Assembly: GCA_020073615.1 (NCBI GenBank)
Contig: JAIQEX010000014.1
Span: forward strand, 1-64,000
Direction of reading: 5' to 3'
DNA length: 64,000 nucleotides
Source of the DNA: Terriglobia bacterium
GTDB taxonomy: Bacteria > Acidobacteriota > Terriglobia > Bryobacterales > Bryobacteraceae
The position numbers and the translations under genes were made by a program. The notes under the pieces were generated by a model. It was not told the DNA's origin. It saw only the letters and a program-made list of their open reading frames with translations, and did no database searches. The stretch's first letter is position 1, and every line of letters begins with the position of its first letter. This document shows, piece after piece, positions 45,001 to 52,502 of this stretch.

Positions 45001-45450
45001 CAATTCTGTGACTTCACGGGATGAGATCTGCGCGTGGATGTCGGCCTTGTCGGTCTGCAACACGGCTGCATTCGCAACCACTTCCAACGTCTGGGTGGCC
45101 GTGGCAATCTGCACGTGGAAGTCGACCCGGCGAACCTCGTTGGCGTTCACCAAAACGTCGGACACCACCAGAGTCTGGAAGCCCTTGGTCTCGGCTGTCA
45201 CCTTATAAGTGCCCAGCTGGACATTGTTCAGAACGTAGGCCCCCCGCGTATCCGTAGTGGTATCGCGTTCGATTCCGGTGTTCACATTGTGGGCCGTGAC
45301 CTTGACGCCCGGAACTGCGGCGTCGCTGGGATCGGTCACGTTTCCAGTGAGCGATCCATAAAGTACCTGGGCGTTGGCCACGCCCGCGGCCAGCAACGCT
45401 GCCAACAACACAGCGGCGAAGCGGATGGTAAGCAGTCTTCCTTTCGTCAT
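42028..45450 (-). CDS. TonB-dependent receptor with N-terminal carboxypeptidase-regulatory-like domain
   Basis: Outer-membrane receptor of 1,140 residues. A signal peptide (LLTIRFAAVLLAALLAAGVANAQ) is followed by a carboxypeptidase-regulatory/Cna-B-like domain (about 25-110: GSLTGNVTDPSDAAVPGVKVTA, GAYVLNNVQLGTYKV). Next come a plug-like region and a large beta-barrel ending in QVGGYIRF with the terminal aromatic residue typical of barrels. The family resembles the Oar-like receptors abundant in Acidobacteriota. No SusD partner is encoded. Position at the head of the xylan locus suggests uptake of xylan fragments across the outer membrane. ATG 45450 is chosen because GAGAGG lies eight bases before it and the signal peptide follows. 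Confidence 0.93.
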   Translation of the reverse strand: MTKGRLLTIRFAAVLLAALLAAGVANAQVLYGSLTGNVTDPSDAAVPGVKVTAHNVNTGIERDTTTDTRGAYVLNNVQLGTYKVTAETKGFQTLVVSDVLVNANEVRRVDFHVQIATATQTLEVVANAAVLQTDKADIHAQISSREVTELPYNGGEGKNFQSLLYLIPGAGIPASREANSEAGNPQRAQTLFMNGVSSTGNSTKMDGASVSYPWLPVNIAYVPPAEAIETVNITTNSFDAEQGAAGGAAVNVTIKSGTNQLHGTLFERNQNNDMTAVNYFSHTSPINKNIFNQYGFAVGGPIYIPKVVNGKNKLFFFADYQGTKRRQYAQSTNLTLPSADMRNGDFSATGVTIYDPLTGNPDGTGRTPFLNNKIPSNRIDPAATTMTGLLPSLTRANSFTSNYDAFGAGIYNRWNADFKVNYNPTDKAMIWGRYSISPMDIPGVFVMGKAEGDVFAGGQPGTAGGRIQTTAAGFTYTISPTLLVDANVGYTRQNIGATGDPEQGAFGLDVLKIPGTNGVGSSYNGIPGFQVTGVANFGNTNTGSPFNFRDNQYTTAINVGKISGAHNLRFGFEYDKYALNHFQPQGGTFGTARGTFGFFGDLTALKGGAAVNFNGVPANSWAQFLLGYPSRMGKITQFQNPNALRFATWAVYARDQWQVTRNLTINYGLRWEYYPVFSHDHYGASRYDLATKAVLIGGEGGVPWDTGATANKKNFAPRLGLAYRLGSKTVIRSGYGITVDPDNMRNQRNAFPSVVNQDFNQPATFQFDTTPGVTQASLRTGMPLPTFPDITVGKITPSPNPSTKTYLPTTNMAASFPEDMNRGYIQSWNFFIQREFLPTLTAEVGYAGTHAVHQMMNVNVNGSAPNTGTAGRQLFPFLTTDLNFVEPFGNMTYNGLQSRVTKRFGASVIGVAYAFSKAINNYNGDNGDGSLFRAYPVSYALNKQLAGFDRTHTFQLYHVYELPFGRGHKWLKSGVASWVFGGFQISGTLSRFSGLPFTIGSNNSTNAGGQGQTANQINPTVAILGGHDANTPYFDGTAFANPAVGTLGSTGRDLLRGPGFFNMDESVSRTFSFKEGRVKLQLAGEAFNLTNTPSFSVPNATFAAPTLNSGGSVTSFGNYSVITGTASTARQLQVGGYIRF

Positions 45451-45512
45451 TGTATGCGCCTCTCTAACCCCTGAAGCCCAACCAGAAGAAGATTTGTTTG
45501 GGCTCAAAACTA

Positions 45513-45540
45513 TATATACACTTCCCGCTAACGATGTCAA
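45513..45540 (-). promoter_or_regulatory. Proximal sigma-70-like promoter of the xylan locus
   Basis: On the reverse strand a perfect TTGACA (plus-strand 45535-45540) and TATATA (45513-45518) are separated by 16 bases. The start of transcription would fall near 45506, leaving a leader of about 55 bases with GAGAGG before ATG 45450. This is the best consensus promoter I see in the window. Confidence 0.65.
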
Positions 45541-45756
45541 GCCCTTTGCAGTTCCGGTACCGGTTTTTCCGGAAGACGGCCGGAGAGTGGCAATGCACTT
45601 GCCTTCCTGGGGATGGATGGACGGCAGTCTGCCCTTGCTGCGACCGGGACCGGTCCGCGCCAATGCGCCCCGCCTGCCGGGCGGCACGACTCATGCACAC
45701 TTCTCCCTTCACGTCTCCGCGCTGCCGGGCAGAGCCATAGGGTTTCCAGACCCCAA
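45541..45756. other. Non-coding stretch between the two promoters upstream of the TonB-receptor gene
   Basis: The gap from 45451 to 45882 contains the two promoter elements listed separately. The remainder has no start-supported gene. Short open frames across it lack ribosome sites and protein-like composition. No riboswitch or tRNA was recognised. Confidence 0.45.
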
Positions 45757-45807
45757 ACTGCAAAACACCTTTGAGATAGTTGTACTGCAAAACAAACTGC
45801 GTGTCAA
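45757..45807 (-). promoter_or_regulatory. Distal promoter overlapped by an 11-bp direct repeat (candidate operator)
   Basis: A second perfect TTGACA (plus 45802-45807) is followed after 17 bases by TACAAC (45779-45784) on the reverse strand. The 11-base sequence ACTGCAAAACA occurs at 45757-45767 and again at 45784-45794, 27 bases apart, lying over the spacer and just downstream of the -10. Such placement is typical of a regulator binding site. The adjacent ROK protein is the obvious candidate, but this is inference. Confidence 0.45.
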
Positions 45808-45882
45808 GACGAATCTTAGCCGCCCGCGGGCCGAACCGCCGCGAAGGAGACGAGCGCGGCGTCCCTGCCGTGGCCGGTGGCG

Positions 45883-46629
45883 CTACGGCTCTTGAGGGGG
45901 GGGAGTGGGCCCCCGGTCCACAGGCTTCAAGCCTTTGACCACGGTGCGCGCGGGATTCCCCATCACCACCGTGTAGGGCGCAACGTCGGTGACCACCACG
46001 CTTTTGGCGCCGATAATGGCCCCTTCCCCAATGGTGACGCCTTTCATGATCATGGCGTCGAAACCGATCCAGGCGTAGCGGCACACCCGGATCGGGCGAA
46101 TTGCGTCGGGTTCCGGCCGCACATCGGTGATGCGTTCGGTGGCATCGCGGGAATGCGAGTCGCTATCGCGAAATTGCACACCACTGGAAATGTTCACGTC
46201 TTCTTCAATGACGATCTCTTGGTTCACAGTAAAGCCGACGTTGTGCCCCACCTCCACGCGATCCTTCAGGATCAACTTCGGCTCATCGCACGAGGCGCCG
46301 CTGAAGATATCGACCTTGCCGTAAATCTTCACGTCGTCGCCCACGTAGATCTTGGCATGGCCCACAATGTACGGCAGCCGGGAAACGTACAGCCGCTTGC
46401 CGGCGGAGGCGCACCGGCTGCGAAACGCCGGCTCCCGGAAAAACACGTTCAGCACCCAGCGCACCGCTTGCATACAGAAATCGTGCAGCGCGTACAGCAT
46501 GCGATAGAAGGCGAGGGCAAACCGGGGCAAGGGCAAGTTGAAAGAGATGACGGCCTGCGCGAACTTCTTGAGGGCGCGATAAGGTGGAGATTCGGCGCGG
46601 CGGACCCGCAGGAGGAATTCGTCGATCAT
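45883..46629 (-). CDS. Left-handed beta-helix (hexapeptide-repeat) acyltransferase
   Basis: Acyltransferase of about 248 residues. Residues about 80-225 form hexapeptide repeats ([LIV]GxxxxI turns) such as IYVGDDVKIYGKVDIFSG, VEVGHNVGFTVNQEIVIEEDVNISSG and GAIIGAKSVVVTDVAPYTVVMGNPARTV, as in LacA/NodL/WbbJ-type enzymes. The His in FRDSDSHS is a plausible catalytic residue. The N-terminal 80 residues are helical and basic. ATG 46629 (MIDEFLLRVRRAES) is preferred over in-frame ATG 46770, which would overlap the ACP gene. Third gene of an FkbH-ACP-acyltransferase unit, so its donor may be the acyl or glyceryl group carried by that ACP instead of acetyl-CoA. Confidence 0.85.
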   Translation of the reverse strand: MIDEFLLRVRRAESPPYRALKKFAQAVISFNLPLPRFALAFYRMLYALHDFCMQAVRWVLNVFFREPAFRSRCASAGKRLYVSRLPYIVGHAKIYVGDDVKIYGKVDIFSGASCDEPKLILKDRVEVGHNVGFTVNQEIVIEEDVNISSGVQFRDSDSHSRDATERITDVRPEPDAIRPIRVCRYAWIGFDAMIMKGVTIGEGAIIGAKSVVVTDVAPYTVVMGNPARTVVKGLKPVDRGPTPPPQEP

Positions 46630-46663
46630 GCGGGTTGCAGCGATGCTCCTGGCGCCATCCCGC

Positions 46664-46903
46664 TCACTGCGGCACTTCCTCCCGGAGATACTCCAGGATC
46701 TTGTCAAACGAATCGAGCTCCGCCAGCCGGTCGAAATCCACGGTAATTCCGACTTCCTCTTCGATGACATTTACCAGCGTGATGGCCGCCACCGAGTCCC
46801 ATTCCCTCACCGACGCCTGGGTCGCCCTTTCTATCTCGGCCGGACTCAGTGCCGGGAATACCGACCGGAAGCACTGAACCAATTTTGCTCTGATGTTATC
46901 CAT
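46664..46903 (-). CDS. Acyl carrier protein
   Basis: Free-standing carrier protein of 79 residues. The phosphopantetheine site is Ser37 in REWDSVAAITLV, in the normal ACP position, with acidic helices around it and the EEEVGITVDFDRL segment typical of FkbH-associated ACPs. Its ATG overlaps the FkbH-like gene's end by 8 bases, so the two are coupled and likely partners: FkbH proteins load a C3 unit onto such an ACP. Unlike the four carrier domains of the megasynthase, this one keeps its serine. Confidence 0.92.
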   Translation of the reverse strand: MDNIRAKLVQCFRSVFPALSPAEIERATQASVREWDSVAAITLVNVIEEEVGITVDFDRLAELDSFDKILEYLREEVPQ

Positions 46904-48638
46904 GGACCTTCTCTTGTTTGGTCTCGACGACGCGATGATACAGCGGCGGGAGACGGCGCTCCAACTGCTCCGCCCGGAGCGCGAAGGGCCCGGCCGGAGG
47001 CGCGTCGAGCATCTGGCCGAAGAACTCCTGCAGCGGTTTGTTCTTTGCTGTCGGCCGAAAGGCGAAAAACAATTCTTCCACCTGCCACCCGGCCGCGAGC
47101 GTCCGCAGGGTCTGATGCTCGATGCGGCGCGCGAACGCCCGGCAGCTCATCACCCAGGTGTCGATGTACAGGCGGGAGCCCGCCACGCGCCCCTGCGCCA
47201 CGGCAATTTTTCCCAATGGGCCGAAGCGGTCGCGGTAACCGATCACCGCCAGGACCGCGCCGGGCCGCGCCAGCCGCGCCTGCCACTCCGCCGGCCCACA
47301 CCGCACCCCGTTCAGGTTGAACTGGTTGGTCTTGTTGACCAGTTCCAGGACCCGCTGGTCGTCCGCGCCGCTTTCGAAATCAAAGGTGATCTCGCCCTCG
47401 GCCTGCTGCAGAAACGTCTCCGGCGCGCCGCCCGCGGCCGCCTGTTGGAAGGCTTCGCCTTGCCGGATGCTCTCCAGCCGCAGCCCGTCTTCTGCGGAAA
47501 CGCGCGCCTTGCCGAACCGGTCGCGCAGAGCGCGCAGCAGCGCGAAGGCCGCCGCATAATCGTTGCCGGGGAAGCGGATACATTCGATCCCGGGGTGCGC
47601 GGCGGCAACTTCGGCCAGCTCCATGGGGCTGTCGTCCACAAAAACCACGCTATCGGCGCCAATGTTCCAGGTCCGTAGAATGCGCTCCACCGCGGCCGAT
47701 TTTGCGCTCCAGCTCACTTCGCGCGGGAAGATCTGCTCGGGCCGGATGAGCAGGTCGGCGCGTTCGAACGCGCGTTCGACATTGGCCGGATCGTTCTTGC
47801 TGGCCACGCCGATCAGAACGCCCTCGCTCGCCAGCGTGGCCAACAGGTTCTGATACAGCGCGTGCACCTGGCTGTGGCTGGACAGATCCCAAGTCACGCC
47901 TTCAGGGCCCAATTCACCGACAATTCCCGACCACAGGGTGTCGTCCAAATCGGTAATCAGTCCCTTGCGGGACGCCGCCGGTGCCACCAGCGCGCTCAAC
48001 CCCGCTGCCAGGGCATCGGCATGGCGCAGCGTATAAGGGAACCCCGCCACCAGATCGGAGCGGAAATCGTACCGCCCGGCGGGCGGTGAGATCTCGTCCA
48101 TGCGGCTGGAGTGGAGCACCGCGCAACCGCGGCGCGCCGCTATCCGGGAGGCAAATTCCACAACACTGGCACGCAAGGCCAGTTCCTCCGGCGAAGCCTG
48201 CAGGCTCACCGGCGAAAAGAGCGGGGGCAACGGCAGTGACGGCAGTGCCACCGCCACCGGCCAGCCCTCGGGCAATGCGGCAATCGCTCCGGCCACGCGG
48301 TCCAGAGCGGCGCGCGCACTGGCCACCATCGCCTTCGCCGCGCCGGAGCCCCAGGCGCCGGCGCCGCGGAAGCCCAGCCGCGGATCCAGGTCCGCCCACT
48401 CCAGGGGCACGATCACCGCGTCGGCGCTGCGGCCCGCCGCGCCTTCCAGGGTGCCGGCCGTGTCGGCGAACAGGCCTGATTCGACGGCTGGACGGCGCCC
48501 GGGCAGCGCCTGCCGCAAATGGGCCGTCAGAAATGTTTCGAGATGAAGCGGTGTGAAGCCGCAAGCCAGGACCGCCACAAAAGGAGCCCCGTCATCCGGC
48601 GCCGATTGAGCTAACCGCAAGGCTTCTGATAGTTTCAC
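46896..48638 (-). CDS. FkbH-like HAD-IIIC protein (glyceryl-ACP loading type)
   Basis: Protein of 580 residues, the long FkbH form. An N-terminal SGNH-like region (about 1-220) is followed by a HAD domain with KGLITDLDDTLWSGIVGELG (Asp230/Asp232), VASKNDPANVERAFE and VVFVDDSPMELAEV. A C-terminal GNAT-like domain has NKTNQFNLNG and YIDTWVMSCRAFARRIE. FkbH proteins convert 1,3-bisphosphoglycerate to glyceryl-S-ACP or load related hydroxyacyl groups. The following ACP gene overlaps by 8 bases and a hexapeptide acyltransferase comes next. In a polysaccharide cluster this points to decoration of a sugar with a glyceryl or similar ester. That final role is inference. Confidence 0.9.
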   Translation of the reverse strand: MKLSEALRLAQSAPDDGAPFVAVLACGFTPLHLETFLTAHLRQALPGRRPAVESGLFADTAGTLEGAAGRSADAVIVPLEWADLDPRLGFRGAGAWGSGAAKAMVASARAALDRVAGAIAALPEGWPVAVALPSLPLPPLFSPVSLQASPEELALRASVVEFASRIAARRGCAVLHSSRMDEISPPAGRYDFRSDLVAGFPYTLRHADALAAGLSALVAPAASRKGLITDLDDTLWSGIVGELGPEGVTWDLSSHSQVHALYQNLLATLASEGVLIGVASKNDPANVERAFERADLLIRPEQIFPREVSWSAKSAAVERILRTWNIGADSVVFVDDSPMELAEVAAAHPGIECIRFPGNDYAAAFALLRALRDRFGKARVSAEDGLRLESIRQGEAFQQAAAGGAPETFLQQAEGEITFDFESGADDQRVLELVNKTNQFNLNGVRCGPAEWQARLARPGAVLAVIGYRDRFGPLGKIAVAQGRVAGSRLYIDTWVMSCRAFARRIEHQTLRTLAAGWQVEELFFAFRPTAKNKPLQEFFGQMLDAPPAGPFALRAEQLERRLPPLYHRVVETKQEKVHG

Positions 48639-48764
48639 CGAGTGTCCCCGCCGCCGTGCGACCCTGCGGCAGCAGCCGCAAGGGACTACGCTGGCGCAAT
48701 GCTTCGAGAAACATACAGTTTAACATGCGCCCCTGCGCCCACGGCTGCGTCTCCGCTCAGCCGC
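48639..48764 (-). other. Spacer with small hairpin between FkbM and FkbH genes
   Basis: This 126-base gap contains TGCGGC-AGCA-GCCGCA, a 6-bp hairpin near 48663-48678, with no U-tract, so it is not a convincing terminator. No gene is seen. Confidence 0.3.
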
Positions 48765-49661
48765 TCAGCGGGGATTGGGGCCTGCCCGAGCGTCTTCCGT
48801 CCCTTGAAAACAAGGCTGACCGGCCAGGTTGTGCCGGCAGTACAGATGGCCCTCCATGGCCACGGCAGTATTTTCCGGCGTGATGGTGGCGCCGGTCTCA
48901 ATGTGACGGATTTGCCGGTAGTCGATCGCCCATAGAAAGGCGACCACCTCGGCCGCCTTGCGCCTTTTTTCCCGCAGGGTCTCGCCATGAATCTCGATAA
49001 ACAACGCCGGCTTATATAACTCCAGCGTATTGCGCGCCCCTAGGAGCACCTCGACCTCCCACCCTTCCACATCGACCTTAATGAAATCGGGCGCAGGCAG
49101 ACCGGCTTGGGGGATCTCTTCGTCCAGCGCGGTGATGGCGATATCCTCGAACACGGTACCCACCCTGGCCCGCAGCAACTCCTCCACAATCTCTCCGTCC
49201 ACGCTCGCGCCGCCTGGCATGAGCGGATCTCTCACCATCCTGCGCATCTCGCGCCGGGAACCCACGCCGACCTTGCGCACCTCGACGTTCTTGATGCCGT
49301 TCAGCGTGAGATTCTCCATCAGGCGCTTGTAGTTTTGCGTATTGGGCTCGAAACAGACCACGGCCTTGGCCCTGGAGGCGAAGAACAGAGTCAGCAAACC
49401 GTGAAAGGCGCCGACGTCGTATACGGTCATGCCACGGAGATCGAGACCAGACCAGAATTGCAGTTCGGCCGTCACAATGCCGGGCGAAAACATAGCCGGA
49501 AGCCAACCGAGTCCGCCCTTCCGCTTCATGCCTTTCAGCAGACCGTGGCGAACGGTGTAGGTTGCGTGATCGAAAAGATGCAGGCTGATCCAGGCTATCA
49601 CGCGGTGCTTCAGCGGGTAATGGCGAAACGGAAGGTCTTCCTTCAGTTCGGGGCCGGCCAT
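48765..49661 (-). CDS. FkbM-family methyltransferase
   Basis: Predicted SAM-dependent O-methyltransferase of 298 residues. Motif I is TVYDVGAFHGLLTLFFA and motif II FEPNTQNYKRLMENLTLNG. FIKVDVEGWEVEVLLGA then matches the FkbM signature (IKIDVEGxE). Such enzymes methylate sugars or glyceryl groups in polysaccharide and antibiotic clusters, which agrees with the FkbH-ACP genes downstream and the sugar transferase upstream. The N-terminal 60 residues are basic and amphipathic. Substrate not determinable. Confidence 0.9.
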   Translation of the reverse strand: MAGPELKEDLPFRHYPLKHRVIAWISLHLFDHATYTVRHGLLKGMKRKGGLGWLPAMFSPGIVTAELQFWSGLDLRGMTVYDVGAFHGLLTLFFASRAKAVVCFEPNTQNYKRLMENLTLNGIKNVEVRKVGVGSRREMRRMVRDPLMPGGASVDGEIVEELLRARVGTVFEDIAITALDEEIPQAGLPAPDFIKVDVEGWEVEVLLGARNTLELYKPALFIEIHGETLREKRRKAAEVVAFLWAIDYRQIRHIETGATITPENTAVAMEGHLYCRHNLAGQPCFQGTEDARAGPNPR

Positions 49662-49760
49662 TCATCGAGTATAGCCCGGCCGCTCCTCATTCAAGAACAT
49701 CGCGGTTTTCCCGCTGATCCGCTGGTCGCCTGATGCGGCCGGCATCCCATGGATCCCTGG

Positions 49761-51080
49761 CTATCGCAATTGGCCGGCGGCGGGAATGTGTGGGTAACTG
49801 GCCGGCACGCCCAGGATCGTCCGGACAAATATGTCCAGATCGAGCGAAGGGCTCTCCTGCTTCACATAGTACAGGTCGTACTCCAGGCGGAGCGTCTCGT
49901 CTGGTGCCGGTTCGCAGCTTCGCAGATTCACCTGCGACCAGCCCAGGATGCCGGGCTTCACCGCAAACCTCTGGGAGTAAATCGGCAGGAGCTGCCGGAG
50001 CCGCTCCGCGAACCTCGTCCTCACGGGAGGCGGACCAAACAAGGCCATCTCACCGCGCACCACATTGATGAGCTGCGGCATGTTGACCAGGTGCAGCCGG
50101 CATATCATCCGGCCGATCCGGGAGAACTCGCCGTCGGGGCGCCGCGTTCGAAAGCGTACCAGTTTGAAGGGCGTCCCTTGCAGCCCCAGGCACTCCAGGG
50201 TCTCCACCGGCACGCTCCCCGAGAACAGCCCCACCAGGACCGTCGTCACGATCAGAACGGGAGATAGAATCAGCAACAAACCCAGGCCGATCAGGTTCGT
50301 GTAAATGGCCTGAAATGCCGCCGCCGCGCGGCTCCCGCCCGAGGACGACTGGAACAGCAGGTCCAGAGGATCCAGATGGTCCCAACTTACGCGGCACAGG
50401 ATGCTCTCGTATAGATCCGGCCCCGACTCGACCACAATTCCGGAATAGCGCAGATCCAGGAGCTGTCTCGCCGGGATCCGCGACCGCCACTTCTTGTCAT
50501 TCACAATGATGCGGCTTGGGCGCCTAGCCGCCACGGCCTCGCCCAACTGGCTCAAATCGCCTAGAAAAGGAAATTCGGCGGAAACGCGCGCCGGATTGTC
50601 GTCGAGAACACCCATGATCCGCTCGCGGAGAGGTGCCGCTACCGCGGCCGCTATGGAGTCGAATCCCAGCAGCAGGATTCCCCCCGGCTCCTTTGCCAAA
50701 GCGGCGCTAAACCTTCTCCGGAGCGCGATCAGCGCGATGCCGATGGCGCTCCCGGCGACCACAATCGGCCAGGGCGTCGGCCCCATGTAAAAAAAATATG
50801 CCAGCCCGTACAAGACGACCAGGCTGAGCCCGACCGCCGAGAAAAAGCGGTCCATCCACAGCCGCAGTCCTCCGCCCCAGTCGCGGTCCGAGGCAACCAC
50901 GGCCAGCCAGCACGTGATCGCTGTTACCGATAATTGCAGGATCCACTCGCCCGGCCAGCCGGAGTCCGGCCGTTTCACTACCGCCCGGTACAGCCAGCTG
51001 GTGAGCCCCACGGCGAACACGCAGATCAGCAGATCGAGACAGTCCTGAAACCGGAGTTGGCGGCCGACCGCCCCGCTCAT
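49761..51080 (-). CDS. Sugar-transferase-like protein (WbaP/PglC fold) lacking the catalytic Asp-Glu
   Basis: Membrane protein of 439 residues: about four helices (1-125), a nucleotide-binding-like region (LLLGFDSIAAA) and a C-terminal bacterial-sugar-transferase domain. Family landmarks are present: the re-entrant helix (about 260-290), FKLVRFRTRR (310), PQLINVVRGEMALFGPPPVR and KPGILGWSQVN. In active phosphoglycosyl transferases this domain reads LDELPQL; here it is LVNMPQL, with Val332-Asn333 in place of the catalytic Asp-Glu. The Lys-Arg-x-x-Asp at the re-entrant helix is also gone. It starts inside the WecA-like stop (ATGA overlap). It may be inactive, regulatory or use different chemistry. 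Confidence 0.85.
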   Translation of the reverse strand: MSGAVGRQLRFQDCLDLLICVFAVGLTSWLYRAVVKRPDSGWPGEWILQLSVTAITCWLAVVASDRDWGGGLRLWMDRFFSAVGLSLVVLYGLAYFFYMGPTPWPIVVAGSAIGIALIALRRRFSAALAKEPGGILLLGFDSIAAAVAAPLRERIMGVLDDNPARVSAEFPFLGDLSQLGEAVAARRPSRIIVNDKKWRSRIPARQLLDLRYSGIVVESGPDLYESILCRVSWDHLDPLDLLFQSSSGGSRAAAAFQAIYTNLIGLGLLLILSPVLIVTTVLVGLFSGSVPVETLECLGLQGTPFKLVRFRTRRPDGEFSRIGRMICRLHLVNMPQLINVVRGEMALFGPPPVRTRFAERLRQLLPIYSQRFAVKPGILGWSQVNLRSCEPAPDETLRLEYDLYYVKQESPSLDLDIFVRTILGVPASYPHIPAAGQLR

Positions 51081-52483
51081 GGCACAACAGCCGCTGGGAC
51101 CCCCGCCGGAGCCCGCTTCCCCGGAAAAGTGCGGTTGATCATTTCGGCGAAGCCGACGAGGTCGAAGGCTACCGCCGATGGCGCCTGGAGAGTGCCTTCC
51201 ACCTCGACCGAGTCCGTTTCCGAGAGCGGGATGCGGAACGACCAGGCAGGCGCCACCCCCGGCATCACCCGTTCCTCGCGTGTTCCCCGTTCGCTGGTCC
51301 ACCGGATGGCGCCCAATTCCAGCGTCCTGGCACTTTGCGCCAGAGCCTCCCACCACTTCTCGTCGGTCGTAGCCTGTTCCAGGGCGGATTCCGCCCGCGT
51401 CAGCCGCAAACGCACATCCATTGCTCTTTGGAATTCGCCGCGGAACAGCAACCGGCCGGCTATATCGAACTCGGCATATCGCAACTGCCGGATTCCCACC
51501 AGTGCCACCCCGCAGAACACCACGATAATCAATCCCTGATATCTCCCCCCAATCGGCGATCCTGCCAGCAGTGCGAAGGCCGCCGCCAGCGCGGCTACCA
51601 GGTATAGAACCCACACCGCCTGCCGTGGAGACAGCCCGCGATCCAGCAGCCGGTGGTGAATGTGGCCCTTGTCGGCCACGAAAATAGGCTGGTGCCGCAG
51701 CAGCCGCCTCAGAACCGAAAGAGACACATCCAGCAGCGGAATCGATAACGCCAGCAGCGGAACCAGAATGCTCAGCAGCGTGGATGCCCTCTGGGTCCAG
51801 ATCATCCCGTAGCAACCCAGTAGAAATCCGATCAGCAATGCGCCGGAATCCCCCAGAAACACCGTCGCCGGATTGATGTTGTAGCACAGAAACCCGAGCA
51901 GCGCGCCCGCCAGAGGCAAGGTCACATATGCCAGAGGATAATTCCCATGCAGAATCGCCGCCGCGAACAGCGTCAGTGTCGCCAGCAGACCCATGCCCGC
52001 GCACAACCCGTCGAGCCCGTCAATCAGGTTGAGCGCATTACAGGTGAGCAGCAGCCAGAAGACCGTGACCGGGTAATCGAGCCATACCGAAAGCGGATGG
52101 TCGGCCAGACCTCCCATGCGTAGACCGCTCCAGAACACGACCGACGCGCCTGCAACCTGGCCGCAGAGCTTGAAAACCGGCTTCAGCGTGAAAAAATCGT
52201 CGATCAGACCCGTCAAAAACACGATTGCAGCCCCGGGTATCAGCTTCCACGCCGGATGAATCGCGGTGGATAACGAGTCGCCCGAGCCGGCCACCGAAAA
52301 CAAGGCCAGCCCATACGCAATGGCGATCGAAATGCCCCCCACGCGCGGCATTGGATAGGCATGCACCTTCCGCTGCCCGGGACGATCCACTACATTAAAC
52401 GAGCGGGAAATGTCGCGGATGATCGGCGTCAGGATCAGAGCAATCAGGAAAGCCTTGCCGGCCAGCCAGAGAAGTTCGCCCAT
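51077..52483 (-). CDS. WecA/MraY-like polyprenyl-phosphate sugar-1-phosphate transferase with C-terminal extension
   Basis: Integral membrane enzyme of 468 residues that would start a polysaccharide by transferring HexNAc-1-phosphate to undecaprenyl phosphate. The catalytic acidic motif FLTGLIDDFF, NALNLIDGLDGLCAG, FLGDSGALLIGF and the HIHHRLLDRG loop are all present in order. About 130 residues after the last helix (from about 335) form an extra soluble domain rich in Arg and Glu, with a conserved-looking AESALEQATTDEKWWEAL helix, not found in E. coli WecA. Its stop overlaps the start of the sugar-transferase-like gene. Confidence 0.92.
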   Translation of the reverse strand: MGELLWLAGKAFLIALILTPIIRDISRSFNVVDRPGQRKVHAYPMPRVGGISIAIAYGLALFSVAGSGDSLSTAIHPAWKLIPGAAIVFLTGLIDDFFTLKPVFKLCGQVAGASVVFWSGLRMGGLADHPLSVWLDYPVTVFWLLLTCNALNLIDGLDGLCAGMGLLATLTLFAAAILHGNYPLAYVTLPLAGALLGFLCYNINPATVFLGDSGALLIGFLLGCYGMIWTQRASTLLSILVPLLALSIPLLDVSLSVLRRLLRHQPIFVADKGHIHHRLLDRGLSPRQAVWVLYLVAALAAAFALLAGSPIGGRYQGLIIVVFCGVALVGIRQLRYAEFDIAGRLLFRGEFQRAMDVRLRLTRAESALEQATTDEKWWEALAQSARTLELGAIRWTSERGTREERVMPGVAPAWSFRIPLSETDSVEVEGTLQAPSAVAFDLVGFAEMINRTFPGKRAPAGVPAAVVP

Positions 52484-52502
52484 GCGCCGCCAATTCCGGG
52501 GC

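Noticed and set aside
48663-48678. Hairpin between the FkbH and FkbM genes as an intrinsic terminator
   Set aside because: Only six base pairs and no U-tract; the polysaccharide genes continue in the same direction.
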